DNA of 41,624 bases from Pseudoalteromonas sp. TB64 (GTDB taxonomy: Bacteria > Pseudomonadota > Gammaproteobacteria > Enterobacterales > Alteromonadaceae), in NCBI RefSeq assembly GCF_000498095.1, contig NZ_AUTQ01000145.1, positions 9,463 to 51,086 of the forward strand, given 5' to 3'. Below the pieces are notes generated by a model. The model saw only the letters and a program-made list of their open reading frames with translations. It was not told the DNA's origin and ran no database searches. Shown one piece after another: positions 18,344 through 27,963 of the stretch; position 1 is the first letter of the stretch, and each line of letters starts with the position of its first letter. Made by a program: the position numbers and the translations under genes.

Positions 18344-18895
18344 GTGACTACTTACCCTATTTTTTTATCCGCCAATTGGCAACATACCTCACAGGTAAAT
18401 GACTTATCGGCTGTAGAATGTGATTGGTTATTTGAACAGCATTCATTAACAGCTAAATTAAAAAGTCGAGCACAGCTTTTTAGTGTAAAAGTACTTAGCG
18501 AGCAGGTTTTTAATTTATCGCAAGAGCAACAAAAGCTACTTAATTGCACTGCATCATCGGCATTAAATAGGGAAGTACTTTTAATGTGCGATGAAATACC
18601 AATGGTTTATGCACAAAGCTGGTTGCCTGATAACCAATTGTTAAACCAATCAAAAAATCCTTTGCATAATATGGGGGAGCGCCCTCTAGGCGATGTTATT
18701 TTTCAAAACCCAGATCTTGTACGTAAAGATATAGAGATAGCTCGTTTTAATACACATCATTCATTACAACAATTAGTATTAGATCTAGGTTTACCTAAAC
18801 AAATGTTATTAGGTCGACGCAGTGTATTTTCGCTTAAAGACTACAGCTTTTTAGTCTGTGAAGTATTTTTACCTGGAGCATACCTTTACTCATGA
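18344..18895 (+). CDS. ubiC: Chorismate pyruvate-lyase
   Basis: 183 residues. It removes pyruvate from chorismate to give 4-hydroxybenzoate, the first committed step of ubiquinone synthesis. The family blocks [20 protein letters not shown] and ERPLGDVIF are present, and [10 protein letters not shown] near the end holds the conserved late Glu. The start is GTG at 18344 with only a weak ribosome site; no better in-frame start lies upstream. The 3' end overlaps ubiA by ATGA, so both early ubiquinone enzymes are coupled. Confidence 0.94.
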   Translation: MTTYPIFLSANWQHTSQVNDLSAVECDWLFEQHSLTAKLKSRAQLFSVKVLSEQVFNLSQEQQKLLNCTASSALNREVLLMCDEIPMVYAQSWLPDNQLLNQSKNPLHNMGERPLGDVIFQNPDLVRKDIEIARFNTHHSLQQLVLDLGLPKQMLLGRRSVFSLKDYSFLVCEVFLPGAYLYS

Positions 18896-19770
18896 AACTA
18901 GCCTATTTAACAACAAAACATCTCCCTTACTATATACAGCTTATGCGTGTAGATAAGCCTATTGGTACCTTATTGTTACTTTGGCCCACTTACTGGGCTT
19001 TATGGCTTGCTAATAACGGAATGCCGAGCTTGGTTAACTTTATTGTTTTTACGCTTGGGGTTATTGTTATGCGAAGTGCTGGGTGTGTAATAAATGACTT
19101 TGCTGATAGAAAAATAGATGGTTCTGTAAAACGAACGGCTCAAAGGCCACTTGCTTCAGGATTAGTAAGTAGTAAAGAGGCAATTAGTTTATTTGTTTTA
19201 TTAATCGTTATTGCATTTTTATTGGTATTAATGCTTAGCACTAATACCATTTTACTTTCGTTTGGTGCTTTAGGTTTAGCATTTTGCTATCCATTTATGA
19301 AACGTTACACACAACTGCCTCAGGTTGTATTAGGTGCCGCTTTTGGTTGGGCAATACCTATGGCTTATATGGCATCAGTAAATGCATTGCCGGCGCAGGC
19401 ATGGTTGTTATTTGTTGCTAATATTTGTTGGACAGTTGCCTACGATACTATGTATGCAATGGTCGATAGAGATGATGATTTGAAAATAGGAGTTAAATCG
19501 ACCGCTATTTTATTTGGTAAATACGACCGTCATATTATTTTTTTACTTAATGCAGCATTTATTGCTTTAGTGGCTTTTATTGGTTTTGTTAATGAGTTAC
19601 CAATTGTATTTTGGATTGGCTTAGGGTTAGCAACTAGTTTATTAGTTTATCAGCAAAAGTTGATTCATCAGCGTGAGCGGGATGCATGTTTTAAAGCTTT
19701 TTTGAATAACCATTATGTAGGCTTAGCTATCTTTATTGGTTTATTGTTTTCATACCCAATCACATTCTAA
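18892..19770 (+). CDS. ubiA: 4-hydroxybenzoate octaprenyltransferase
   Basis: 292 residues, about eight or nine membrane helices. It attaches the polyprenyl chain to 4-hydroxybenzoate in the inner membrane. The two Asp-rich motifs are [15 protein letters not shown] and [14 protein letters not shown], which bind Mg-prenyl diphosphate. The N-terminal [20 protein letters not shown] is typical. It is coupled to ubiC and ends 11 bases before the convergent oxygenase gene; no hairpin terminator is visible between them. Confidence 0.97.
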   Translation: MKLAYLTTKHLPYYIQLMRVDKPIGTLLLLWPTYWALWLANNGMPSLVNFIVFTLGVIVMRSAGCVINDFADRKIDGSVKRTAQRPLASGLVSSKEAISLFVLLIVIAFLLVLMLSTNTILLSFGALGLAFCYPFMKRYTQLPQVVLGAAFGWAIPMAYMASVNALPAQAWLLFVANICWTVAYDTMYAMVDRDDDLKIGVKSTAILFGKYDRHIIFLLNAAFIALVAFIGFVNELPIVFWIGLGLATSLLVYQQKLIHQRERDACFKAFLNNHYVGLAIFIGLLFSYPITF

Positions 19771-19781
19771 TATGTGGGATT

Positions 19782-20402
19782 TTACCTTGGTGGGTCAATA
19801 ATGCCACTTATAGATGCGTTTTTTCTAAACCAACCGGCTATTGAATAGCGTTTATCTACAGCGGGTAATACTTCGTGAACAAAGCGTTCGCTTTCAAATA
19901 ATATTAAGGTGCCAGCCGTTGGTTTAATAGTAATTTCTACTTCTTTACTTTTAGGTTTATAAATAACAAGCTCACCACCCTCCGCTGGAGTATTTAAATA
20001 AAATACACTAGTAATAACTCTATTAGAGCGACCTTTAAAGGCATCTACGTGTTTTTTATAAAAATCGCCATGCGTGTATTTTGCATAATGACATTCGTAA
20101 TCAAACAGTCCCATAAATAAAGTGCGGTTGAGTGTTGTTTTAATACTTTCCATAACGGCTTGATAAGTTAGTTGAGCTTGAGAAGTGCCATCAAACCAGT
20201 AGGTTTTATCTTTACGAATAGTATCGTCAATTTGAAGGTTATTTAAGCGACCAATGCCAGCGAGTGTAAAATGTGGATTTATACGGTAACAATCAGCCAT
20301 TAAATCAACAATAAGCTGCTCATTTATTGCATTGTTAATAATGCAGTAGCCTTGTTGTTCTATTTCGGTTAGATAATTGTCGCCGGCTGGTAGGTTAAAC
20401 AT
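19782..20402 (-). CDS. 2-oxoglutarate-Fe(II) dioxygenase (prolyl 4-hydroxylase-like)
   Basis: 206 residues. A double-stranded beta-helix oxygenase with iron ligands His118 and Asp120 (KKHVDAFKGR) and His176 (ERFVHEVLP), and 2-oxoglutarate-binding Arg185 (DKRYSIAGWFR). FYLNTPAEGGELVIY is the usual P4Hc strand. Cytoplasmic by appearance. The substrate is unknown; relatives hydroxylate proline in proteins or small molecules. It is on the same strand as the LysR gene upstream of it, with about 95 bases between. Confidence 0.88.
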   Translation of the reverse strand: MFNLPAGDNYLTEIEQQGYCIINNAINEQLIVDLMADCYRINPHFTLAGIGRLNNLQIDDTIRKDKTYWFDGTSQAQLTYQAVMESIKTTLNRTLFMGLFDYECHYAKYTHGDFYKKHVDAFKGRSNRVITSVFYLNTPAEGGELVIYKPKSKEVEITIKPTAGTLILFESERFVHEVLPAVDKRYSIAGWFRKNASISGIIDPPR

Positions 20403-20497
20403 TCATATCAGTAATTTTTTGAAGGTGCGACAGTGTAGCCGAAAAGATTACAAAAGCTATTACTTTTATGTCGCACACATTTTAAAAATAGTGTTGT

Positions 20498-21382
20498 TTA
20501 ATTGATTGCAGTTGCTGCTTTTTTTATAAGCGATAACAAGTGCTCTACATGTTCGCCAACCGCTGTTTGTTGGCTAGTTTGTATCACTAGTTGCTCATGG
20601 CTTAAGTCTTTATTTGTTTTTAATTGAACTAGTTCTGAATGTTCAGCTACTGTGTTTGCATGCTCGATGCTTGCAATAGCAAAATGATTAGACTTAGCAA
20701 GCCCCATCATCACTTGATCAATACTACCGACCTTAATGCTCGACGATTTATTTAAAGAGTCAATTGCCTCATTAAGCATAGTCTGTACTTGTTTTGACTG
20801 AGAAAAACAGCCAAACATAGGGTAACTATCTAAATCGTGTTTACTAATATCATTTTTGTGAGCAAGAGGATGATTTTTAGAAACAAACAAAATGAGTTGG
20901 TCAGGTAAATGTATATCACTGCCTATGCTATTAATAGCTTGTGAGTAGACGCTAATATCTATTTCACCCTGTTGTAGCTTACGGGTAAGCTCGTGTTGAT
21001 CTTGCAATTGCATTTCTATTTTTACATGAGGGTACTGTGCTAAAAATTGCCCACAGGAAATAGGTACTATGCTGCTTGCTTTATTAGTATATCCAATCAC
21101 TAATTTTTCATCAGTATTTCCATTAATAGATTGAAAAATACGTTTTTTGGTTAATTCAAGCTCAGACAATGTGTTTTTGGCGTACTCAAGAAAAAGCTCA
21201 CCTTCAGGAGTTAGTTTTACTGAACGAGTGGAGCGTTTTACTAATTCATACCCCATTTCATCTTCAAGTGTTTGAATGCTACGAGTAAGCGCTGAAGTGC
21301 TGATTTTGGTTTGTTCAGCAGCTTGTCTAAAATGACGCAACACGCCAAGTGCTACAAATTGTTCTAATTGTTCAAATCTCAC
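20498..21382 (-). CDS. LysR family transcriptional regulator
   Basis: 294 residues. The N-terminal winged helix-turn-helix (about 1-60: QLEQFVALGVLRHFRQAAEQ, then STSALTRSIQTLEDEMGYELVKR) is followed by a substrate-binding domain (about 90-290). The start is GTG at 21382 with GGGA at about 21391-21394. It does not stand divergent to a target gene as many LysR genes do; downstream on the same strand is the oxygenase. Ligand and targets are unknown. The 387-base gene-free stretch upstream holds palindromes that could be its own operator. Confidence 0.92.
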   Translation of the reverse strand: MRFEQLEQFVALGVLRHFRQAAEQTKISTSALTRSIQTLEDEMGYELVKRSTRSVKLTPEGELFLEYAKNTLSELELTKKRIFQSINGNTDEKLVIGYTNKASSIVPISCGQFLAQYPHVKIEMQLQDQHELTRKLQQGEIDISVYSQAINSIGSDIHLPDQLILFVSKNHPLAHKNDISKHDLDSYPMFGCFSQSKQVQTMLNEAIDSLNKSSSIKVGSIDQVMMGLAKSNHFAIASIEHANTVAEHSELVQLKTNKDLSHEQLVIQTSQQTAVGEHVEHLLSLIKKAATAIN

Positions 21383-21769
21383 TTTATAGTCCCTTTTTAT
21401 AAGTAAGTCGCATATAACGCAAACATCAATAATATTAATTTTTTACTTAAACAATTCTGTAAAATCTAATATTTAAATGTGTTTGCAAGTTTATGACAAA
21501 TTTTGGTCAGGATATCCCTCTTTTGTTATTAATTAAAGGGGTAAACTGTTACAGAGTATTATTTTTTAGGCCTAGGCCTAATGATTTATTATTTACCTTG
21601 TATCCTTTTTCGGGATGAATAAATCATACTAAATACTTGTAAATCAGATTGATAAGCTTTTTATTTAAAGCTAATCATTCTATTTAATGAAAAAGTATGC
21701 CACATAATGGCGCATTGATTAAAGCATAATTTATTATCAGTTGAGCAATAATTGATTTGTATCAGCTTT
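21383..21769. other. AT-rich gene-free stretch with palindromes
   Basis: No coding frame is convincing. It lies after the DUF2721 gene and before the LysR gene (both minus strand), so it holds the LysR promoter and 5' leader. It contains a 16-bp perfect palindrome TTAGGCCTAGGCCTAA (21566-21581) and directly next to it a 10-bp inverted repeat ATGATTTATT / AATAAATCAT (21581-21590 with 21618-21627), with ATCC/GGAT (21602-21605, 21613-21616) inside. Confidence 0.6.
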
Positions 21770-22192
21770 TTATTTAACAAAGTTACGATTAATACGGTTG
21801 CTTAGAGGCTTGTTTTCTATGCTTTGTAATTCTATTTCTATAGCATCACACGAGATATGAATTTCAAACAAAGAGGTTAGCAGTGACAAGCTTAAACACG
21901 CTAAGCTAATCCCAAACAAAATAATCCCAGTTGTATTAAACTCAATAAACAGAGCAAACATTGATAAAGTACATAATAAAAATGATGCCACGCCATACAC
22001 TTGCATTGTTCTAATTAGATTAATGCGTTTTCTTAAATTAGTGATTTGTGCAACAACTACAGGGCGTATTGATTCACCTTCACGCGCATTTAATTCTCTA
22101 ATTAATTGCGCTAGTACTAAAAATCGGTTTGTATAGGCAAGTAACAACAGCGATATTGCCGGAAATAGTAAGCCGGGAGTTGTAAGTGTCAT
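21770..22192 (-). CDS. DUF2721 family membrane protein
   Basis: 140 residues with three hydrophobic segments: about 5-30, 64-85 and 88-112. Between the first two is a basic segment, ITNLRKRINLIRTMQVY, which is typical of DUF2721. Function unknown. It is monocistronic by position, divergent from the DUF2007 gene, with 85 bases between the starts. Confidence 0.82.
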   Translation of the reverse strand: MTLTTPGLLFPAISLLLLAYTNRFLVLAQLIRELNAREGESIRPVVVAQITNLRKRINLIRTMQVYGVASFLLCTLSMFALFIEFNTTGIILFGISLACLSLSLLTSLFEIHISCDAIEIELQSIENKPLSNRINRNFVK

Positions 22193-22277
22193 GTTTATTC
22201 CTGTGAAATATTGGCTGCTAAATAAGTTTAGTAGACTAGCGTAGGATATTGTATACCCAAAATTAATGAGGTGAAAA

Positions 22278-22646
22278 TTGCAAAATACTAATATTAATAC
22301 TGATAACTTAGCAGACAGTCAATTTCAGTGGATTACTATTTATCGTGCTGAAAATATATTAGAAGCCAATATTATTAAAGGCTTAATACAAACAGATGGT
22401 ATTGAGTGTCAAATTAAAGGTGAAATGTTGCAGGGCGCATTGGGTGAAATACCGTTTGAACAAGCTCAAGTTAGTGTGCAGGTTTATACGATTAAAGAGC
22501 GCCATGCGCGCGAAATATTGGTAAACTACCAACAAGTAAAAAAATCAGCTCCAGATTGGGTATGTCCTAATTGCAATGAGCATAACGGATCAACATTCGA
22601 TTTTTGTTGGTCGTGTGAGACATTAAAAAATGACAAAAGCGAATAA
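22278..22646 (+). CDS. DUF2007 protein with C-terminal zinc ribbon
   Basis: 122 residues. The DUF2007 domain (about 18-85) shows WITIYRAENILEANIIKGLIQTDGI and a short swapped-strand core. Near the end CPNC (Cys96, Cys99) and CWSC (Cys110, Cys113) form a four-Cys zinc ribbon. The start is TTG at 22278: GAGGTG at 22268-22273 is correctly spaced, and an upstream in-frame ATG (22266) runs into TGA at once. The 3' end overlaps the DUF416 gene by 17 bases. DUF2007 is sometimes called a signal-transducing protein, but no function is proven to my knowledge. Confidence 0.84.
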   Translation: MQNTNINTDNLADSQFQWITIYRAENILEANIIKGLIQTDGIECQIKGEMLQGALGEIPFEQAQVSVQVYTIKERHAREILVNYQQVKKSAPDWVCPNCNEHNGSTFDFCWSCETLKNDKSE

Positions 22647-23220
22647 CTTCCAGCGTATTAGAGATCTAAACTACTTACAGCAAGCTGTTTTAGCGGGTGC
22701 TTTAATTGAACGCATGTTGCCTAATTATGGTTTATTTAGTGAAGCGACTGGGTTTGGTGATGAAACTCTACTTCGTAATTCACTAAATGTATGTTGGGAA
22801 AAAATACTACTTCCTAAAAGTAAAATAGATCTTGAAAAGCAAATCGAAAAAATAGAGCCAAACGTCCCTGAACTTGCTGACTTTGATATGTTTGGTACTT
22901 ACCCTGCTATTGATGCTGCTACCTCTCTACTTAGCTTAATGCATGGTTTAATGGCGCAAGACGAACAAGAATTTATTAGTATAAGCAAAATATCACAAGC
23001 AACAGTTGCTCGTTTTATTGAATATCAAATGACGGTAGAAGGTGAGGTAGCAGATAATAAGGCTATACGCGAACATCCGTTAATGCAGTACGAAATGGAA
23101 GTGCTTGGTGAGTTAATTGATTTTGTTGAAGCTATGGGGCGTATTACCTCTGATAGCATAAAAGCACTTAAAAAGTTTGCCCTTGAAGATGGTCAAACAA
23201 ATATTGGTCTTTCGTTATAA
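22630..23220 (+). CDS. yjaG: DUF416 family protein (YjaG-like)
   Basis: 196 residues, the same size as E. coli YjaG. Largely helical and acidic, cytoplasmic. Family-like segments are RIRDLNYLQQAVLAGALIER, MLPNYGLFSEATGFG and REHPLMQYEMEVLGELIDFV. Function unknown. It begins 17 bases inside the DUF2007 gene, so the two are probably co-translated. tsaD follows after 39 bases with its own ribosome site. Confidence 0.88.
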   Translation: MTKANNFQRIRDLNYLQQAVLAGALIERMLPNYGLFSEATGFGDETLLRNSLNVCWEKILLPKSKIDLEKQIEKIEPNVPELADFDMFGTYPAIDAATSLLSLMHGLMAQDEQEFISISKISQATVARFIEYQMTVEGEVADNKAIREHPLMQYEMEVLGELIDFVEAMGRITSDSIKALKKFALEDGQTNIGLSL

Positions 23221-23259
23221 AAACAACAAAGTAAAAATTTAAAAGGCAGGAGAAGTACA

Positions 23260-24273
23260 GTGCGAATTTTAGGCATTGAATCGTCATGTGATGAAACGGG
23301 TATTGCAATTTACGATGACGAAAAGGGTTTGTTGGCCCATCAATTATACAGCCAAGTAAAAGTACATGCTGATTATGGTGGTGTAGTGCCTGAGCTTGCA
23401 TCTCGCGATCATGTTCGTAAAACATTACCACTTATTGATGCTGCATTTGCACAAGCTGGTTGCGGTCCTGAAGATTTAGACGGTATTGCTTACACCGCAG
23501 GTCCTGGTTTAGTTGGCGCATTACTGGTGGGCACGTCTATTGGTCGTTCGCTCGCGTACGGTTGGGATATTCCAGCAGTTGCAGTGCATCACATGGAAGG
23601 GCATTTACTTGCGCCGATGCTTGAGGAAAACATTCCAGAATTTCCATTTATCGCACTATTAGTTTCTGGCGGTCATACGATGATGGTAAAGGTGGCTGGC
23701 ATTGGTCAATACGAAGTATTGGGTGAGTCGGTAGATGACGCCGCAGGTGAAGCATTTGATAAAACAGCTAAGTTACTTGGTCTTGATTACCCAGGTGGTC
23801 CACGTTTGGCTAAAATGGCAGAGCAGGGTGTTGCTAAGCGTTTTGTGTTTCCTCGTCCGATGACTGATAAACCGGGTCTTGATTTTAGCTTTAGTGGCTT
23901 AAAAACTGCTGCATCAATTACTATTAGGCAAAATAGCGATGACGAACAAACTAAAGCCGATATTGCTCATGCATTTCAAACAGCGGTTATTGATACGCTA
24001 GTTATTAAGTGTAAACGTGCACTAAAACAAACGGGTATTAAGCGTTTAGTTATTGCCGGTGGCGTAAGTGCAAATACACAATTGCGCTTACAACTTGAGC
24101 GAGTAATGAAGGGCATGAAAGGTGAGGTGTTTTATCCTCGGACTGAATTTTGTACCGACAACGGCGCTATGATTGCTTATGCAGGTATGCAGCGTTTAAA
24201 GGCTGGTCAGTTTGCAAGTCTTGATATGAAAACAAAACCTCGCTGGCCAATAGATAGCCTTGAGGCGATTTAA
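23260..24273 (+). CDS. tsaD: tRNA N6-adenosine threonylcarbamoyltransferase TsaD
   Basis: 337 residues, as in E. coli. It places the threonylcarbamoyl group on A37 of tRNAs reading ANN codons, working with TsaB, TsaC and TsaE. ASKHA fold: [31 protein letters not shown], metal-binding His111 and His115 in [13 protein letters not shown], then [10 protein letters not shown]. The start is GTG at 23260 with GGCAGGAGA at 23246-23254. In many relatives rpsU-dnaG-rpoD stands beside tsaD; here the left neighbours are DUF2007 and DUF416 genes and plsY is on the right, convergent. Confidence 0.98.
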   Translation: MRILGIESSCDETGIAIYDDEKGLLAHQLYSQVKVHADYGGVVPELASRDHVRKTLPLIDAAFAQAGCGPEDLDGIAYTAGPGLVGALLVGTSIGRSLAYGWDIPAVAVHHMEGHLLAPMLEENIPEFPFIALLVSGGHTMMVKVAGIGQYEVLGESVDDAAGEAFDKTAKLLGLDYPGGPRLAKMAEQGVAKRFVFPRPMTDKPGLDFSFSGLKTAASITIRQNSDDEQTKADIAHAFQTAVIDTLVIKCKRALKQTGIKRLVIAGGVSANTQLRLQLERVMKGMKGEVFYPRTEFCTDNGAMIAYAGMQRLKAGQFASLDMKTKPRWPIDSLEAI

Positions 24274-24284
24274 TTGCCCATATT

Positions 24285-24896
24285 TTACAGGTTTTTGTTT
24301 TTATCAGTGGGTGCTTTTTTAGCATCCACTTTTGGTTCGTCACCAGTAAATAAGCGAATAATATTAGTACGGTGACGAAAAATAATTAATAAAGTAATAA
24401 ACGTTACAGGTAATGTGTAGAGTGGTTTTATTAGCCAAGTATATAAAGGCGCTAAAGATACAGCCACAAGAGCCGCAAGTGATGAATAACGAGTTATTGC
24501 TACTACAACTAGCCAAGTACAAACAAGTAACCCAGCCAACGATAAACCAATAGGTAATAAAGATCCAAATGCAGTAGCGACTGCTTTACCACCTTTAAAG
24601 TTAAAAAATACAGGGTACATATGCCCTAAACAAGCTGCTACTGCAACTAAACCTAACTCTAGCGGTTCTAGCTTTAAAAAATAGGCTCCCCAAACTGGAA
24701 TGGTGCCTTTTAAAATATCAAATACTAAAACCAAGCAAGCAGGCAACGTACCGCCTAATCTGTAAACATTGGTTGCGCCTGGATTATTAGAGCCGTTACT
24801 GCGAGGATCAGGAAGTTTGAATAACCGCGACACTAAAATAGCCGATGAAATCGATCCGAGTAAATAAGCTAAAACAAACATTAAAATCGCTAACAC
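24285..24896 (-). CDS. plsY: Glycerol-3-phosphate acyltransferase PlsY
   Basis: 203 residues, five or more membrane helices. It transfers an acyl group from acyl-phosphate to glycerol 3-phosphate, the first step of phospholipid synthesis. Motifs are [33 protein letters not shown] and [11 protein letters not shown]. The start is GTG at 24896 with AAGGA about six bases before; an internal ATG at residue 6 is possible but lacks this spacing. A short hydrophilic tail carries many Lys and Asp. It is divergent from folB, as in other gammaproteobacteria. Confidence 0.95.
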   Translation of the reverse strand: MLAILMFVLAYLLGSISSAILVSRLFKLPDPRSNGSNNPGATNVYRLGGTLPACLVLVFDILKGTIPVWGAYFLKLEPLELGLVAVAACLGHMYPVFFNFKGGKAVATAFGSLLPIGLSLAGLLVCTWLVVVAITRYSSLAALVAVSLAPLYTWLIKPLYTLPVTFITLLIIFRHRTNIIRLFTGDEPKVDAKKAPTDKNKNL

Positions 24897-25134
24897 GCAC
24901 TTCCTTAATTTTTTATCATTATACTAACCACATTTAATGTAATTGGTATTGCTTTTGGGCTATTATTGGCGGCAAAATTTATCGTGAAAATGATTATGCC
25001 TATTTAATTTTTAGCTAACAAAGTTATTTTGTTATTGTAAAAGTAATTTTTGCATATTTAAACACTGATTAAAGTATATGCAGTATTAATTTAATTGATA
25101 CTTAACATAATTAGCTCAGTCATTAGGAGTATCA

Positions 25135-25494
25135 ATGGACAAGGTATTTATATATCAATTGCATGTCGACACTATTATTGGAGTGTACGACTTTGAAAAA
25201 GAAAGTAAACAGAGCCTGTATTTTGATATTGAAATGCTAAGTGATATTAAACCAGCAGCCGCTAATGACGATATTAATTTAGCACTCGACTATTCAAAGG
25301 TGAGTGAACGCGTTATAGAGCACAGCACTGCAAAACCCGTTGAATTGCTAGAAACTTTAGTTGAGCAATTAGCGCATATTATTTTGACTGAATTTAATAC
25401 CCCTCAGGTTACTATTAAAGTAAGTAAACCCGCTGCAGTACCACAAGCTCAAACAGTGGGTGTTGAAATTACACGTACTAAGGCAAAAGACTAA
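25135..25494 (+). CDS. folB: Dihydroneopterin aldolase
   Basis: 119 residues, the usual size. It cleaves dihydroneopterin to 6-hydroxymethyl-dihydropterin in folate synthesis. Visible are IIGVYDFEKESKQ with Glu21, LDYSKV with Tyr53, Glu73 in LLETL and the late Lys98 in KVSKPAAV, all in the positions of the catalytic or pterin-binding residues. The stop is directly followed by the folK ATG, with no spacer. The divergent region to plsY (24897-25134) is AT-rich and holds both promoters. Confidence 0.94.
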   Translation: MDKVFIYQLHVDTIIGVYDFEKESKQSLYFDIEMLSDIKPAAANDDINLALDYSKVSERVIEHSTAKPVELLETLVEQLAHIILTEFNTPQVTIKVSKPAAVPQAQTVGVEITRTKAKD

Positions 25495-25983
25495 ATGCCG
25501 CAAATTTACATCAGCCTAGGCTCAAATATAAATAAAGCGCACTATATACAATGTGCATTGATTGCACTTAAGCAACACTTCAAAAAAATTGTGCATTCGT
25601 CTGTTTTTGAAAGTGAAGCGGTTGGTTTTGCTGGCAATAATTTTTATAACTCAGTCGTTGCTGCAACTACTGATATGTCATTAGCTGATGTATGTATTTT
25701 ACTAAAAAACATTGAACGTGATAATGGTCGTATGGCTAGCGATAAAAAATTCAGCCCACGGACGCTCGATTTGGATTTACTGTTTTATGATGATGTGATT
25801 TGCGACTCCCCAGCGCAATTACCGCGTGACGAAATAACTAAAAATGCATTTGTATTACAGCCATTGAGCGAGGTTGCACCTGATTTTTATCATCCTGTAG
25901 CTAAACAAACAATTGCTCAGTTATGGAATGCATATAATAACCCTCAACAAAAACTATGGAAGGTGGAGTTTTCTAACCCATGA
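25495..25983 (+). CDS. folK: 2-amino-4-hydroxy-6-hydroxymethyldihydropteridine pyrophosphokinase
   Basis: 162 residues. It transfers pyrophosphate from ATP to hydroxymethyl-dihydropterin, the step after FolB. Family motifs are [28 protein letters not shown], and [26 protein letters not shown] with the paired Asp that binds two Mg. It directly follows folB and overlaps uppP by four bases (ATGA), so folB-folK-uppP form one unit. Confidence 0.96.
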   Translation: MPQIYISLGSNINKAHYIQCALIALKQHFKKIVHSSVFESEAVGFAGNNFYNSVVAATTDMSLADVCILLKNIERDNGRMASDKKFSPRTLDLDLLFYDDVICDSPAQLPRDEITKNAFVLQPLSEVAPDFYHPVAKQTIAQLWNAYNNPQQKLWKVEFSNP

Positions 25984-26789
25984 GTATTATCGAAATAATT
26001 ATTTTAGCCCTCATACAAGGGTTTACTGAATTTTTACCTATATCGAGTTCGGCGCACTTAATTTTACCATCGCAAATTTTAGGCTGGGAAGATCAGGGCC
26101 TCGCATTTGACGTGGCAGTACACGTTGGTACTTTAATTGCTGTTGTTATTTATTTTCGTAAAGAAGTAGTAGATATACTAAGTGCATGGTTTAAATCATT
26201 TGGTAAGCAAGGCGCTACCGATGACAGTAAATTAGGCTGGTGGATAATTTTAGGTACTGTTCCTGCCGCCATTTTAGGTTTACTTTTAAAAGACTTTATT
26301 GAGTTATACCTGAGAAGCGCATGGGTTATTGCAGCAACGACCATTATTTTTGGTTTGCTGCTGTGGTACGCCGATGCAAAAGGTAAACAAATTAAAACCA
26401 TTTACCAACTAAATTGGAAAACAGCGCTTATAATTGGTTTTGCACAAGCGGTGGCTATGATCCCAGGTACCTCGCGTTCAGGTATTACTATGACTGCTGG
26501 TTTAATGTTGGGTATGAATAAACAAAGCGCAGCGCGTTTTTCGTTCCTACTGGCAATACCTATTATTTCTATGATGGGGCTTTACTACACTATAGAACTT
26601 GCATTGGGTGACCATGTTGTTGATTGGAACACGTTATTGTTAGGGGTGGTGTTATCGTTCTTATCGGCTTATGCATGTATATTTATGTTTTTAAAAGTAA
26701 TAGAGCGAATGGGGATGTTGCCATTTGTAATATACCGTTTATTGCTCGGTGTTGGTTTAATCGTATTTTTAACTTATAGATTAACATAA
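25980..26789 (+). CDS. uppP: Undecaprenyl-diphosphate phosphatase (BacA/UppP)
   Basis: 269 residues, polytopic. It removes a phosphate from undecaprenyl diphosphate so that the lipid carrier can be reused for peptidoglycan and O-antigen. The signature parts are [14 protein letters not shown] (with the conserved Glu17 and Ser residues) and [11 protein letters not shown], the second phosphate-binding loop. It is the last gene of folB-folK-uppP, and a bidirectional terminator follows. Confidence 0.97.
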   Translation: MSIIEIIILALIQGFTEFLPISSSAHLILPSQILGWEDQGLAFDVAVHVGTLIAVVIYFRKEVVDILSAWFKSFGKQGATDDSKLGWWIILGTVPAAILGLLLKDFIELYLRSAWVIAATTIIFGLLLWYADAKGKQIKTIYQLNWKTALIIGFAQAVAMIPGTSRSGITMTAGLMLGMNKQSAARFSFLLAIPIISMMGLYYTIELALGDHVVDWNTLLLGVVLSFLSAYACIFMFLKVIERMGMLPFVIYRLLLGVGLIVFLTYRLT

Positions 26790-26792
26790 ACA

Positions 26793-26818
26793 AAAAAAGC
26801 ACCGAGAGGTGCTTTTTT
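26793..26818. terminator. Bidirectional terminator between uppP and the secreted protein gene
   Basis: AAAAAAGCACC (26793-26803) pairs with GGTGCTTTTTT (26808-26818) around a GAGA tetraloop. A and T runs on both sides fit convergent genes. Confidence 0.92.
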
Positions 26819-26834
26819 ACTTTATAAATCAATA

Positions 26835-27623
26835 TTATAAATTCAATAAGTAAGCTTTAATAAACCGCCCTTGGTTAGGAGCTTCAGATGATGTTTTAAA
26901 CGTTAACGTTTTATCTAATTTACGTAACTTTAGCTGATCAGTAAACTCGCAGTTAATGGTACTAACATCTGCTATTTTACTTTTAAAACTATTGTCTTCT
27001 TTACACATATAAGCAATTTCTTTTGCTACTTGCGCGCAGAAGGAACCCACTGCATATTTTTGTAAGCTTTTGTCATCAACCGTTTCCCAATCAACATTGG
27101 TCTTTATTGTTGAACCGCATTGTTTATTAACTTGCTGGTCGGCGTCAGTCATATTCATTTGCTGATAATTTAAATGTTTATCACGATTAAATATGGCAAG
27201 TTTAGCTTGAATTTCCTTACTTACTTGCTGTTCGTATTGCTTTTCTAAACTTTCAGTTATACCTGATGTAGATTCTTCGTTTTTTCTTAAATAAACTCCA
27301 TCTCGGCTATCAGGAATATTTAGAGTATATGAGCAGCAGCGGTAGTTATCATTAACAGTAACAATGCTGCGTTTAGAACCATCAAACGTATATTTATAAG
27401 CTTTATTGCTACCGTGAGGTTCTAGGTTAGTTAAAAATACAATGTCATCAATTTCGTTATTAATGCCTTTAACTCTTACTAACGCTTGTTTTTTATCTAG
27501 CGTAGTTGCAATAACTACATTGATACCCTCTGCAGAGCTAAGCTCTATAGGATATTTAGTAAGTTCTAAAGCAAAGATTTTTGTTGATAAAAGAATACAG
27601 GCTACAAAGAATAGCTTTTTCAT
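26835..27623 (-). CDS. Secreted or periplasmic protein of unknown function, six cysteines
   Basis: 262 residues; I do not recognise the family. A clear signal peptide (MKKLFFVACILLSTKIFA, cleavage near 18) is seen. The mature part has a beta-rich first half (about 20-105, including TTLDKKQALVRVKGI and the pair Cys96-Cys97), a lysine/glutamine-rich helical middle (about 118-165), and a C-terminal part with Cys169, 196, 207 and 225. An even number of cysteines in an exported protein suggests disulfides. There is no lipobox and no membrane segment. GGGACATAAT ahead of the ATG is a fair ribosome site. It stands alone, divergent from mpl. Confidence 0.75.
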   Translation of the reverse strand: MKKLFFVACILLSTKIFALELTKYPIELSSAEGINVVIATTLDKKQALVRVKGINNEIDDIVFLTNLEPHGSNKAYKYTFDGSKRSIVTVNDNYRCCSYTLNIPDSRDGVYLRKNEESTSGITESLEKQYEQQVSKEIQAKLAIFNRDKHLNYQQMNMTDADQQVNKQCGSTIKTNVDWETVDDKSLQKYAVGSFCAQVAKEIAYMCKEDNSFKSKIADVSTINCEFTDQLKLRKLDKTLTFKTSSEAPNQGRFIKAYLLNL

Positions 27624-27963
27624 ATTATGTCCCTTTAAGTATAAAAAAAATAAGCATTTAAAAACGGTGTATTTTATAACATTTATAAGCGTTTCTTAAA
27701 AGTAAGCCATGCTTTTTACTTAATTTTAATGATGTATTCGTGTTCTTTGTACCAACCTTTTCTGGCTACCGTTCAATTTAAAAATGACTTAGTTGCGCTA
27801 TAACATAAATGTTTATTTGTTAGGGTGGTTAAACCTTAGATTAAAGCTCTTTTGGCAAGAGTGAAATGCTTACCTGCAATGGTAACTAAGCGCAAATTTT
27901 GGCATTATAGCGCCATTAAACTTTGCAGAGCTGTAAAGTAAGCGCACGATTTAAGGAAAGTAT
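27624..27963. other. 340-base divergent region between the secreted-protein gene and mpl
   Basis: No coding frame is supported. It should hold both promoters; the mpl end has AAGGAAAG before the start. A piece reading TACCAACCT (about 27750) and, further on, TTGCGCTATAAC resembles parts of the 7550-7710 repeat (TTGCACTACAAC), so a decayed copy of that element is possible but weakly supported. Small stems (AAGTAA/TTACTT near 27700) are within chance. Confidence 0.45.

Noticed and set aside
18268-18402. 44-codon frame overlapping the start of ubiC
   Set aside because: Out of frame with ubiC, no ribosome site of note and no recognisable protein; more likely leader sequence.
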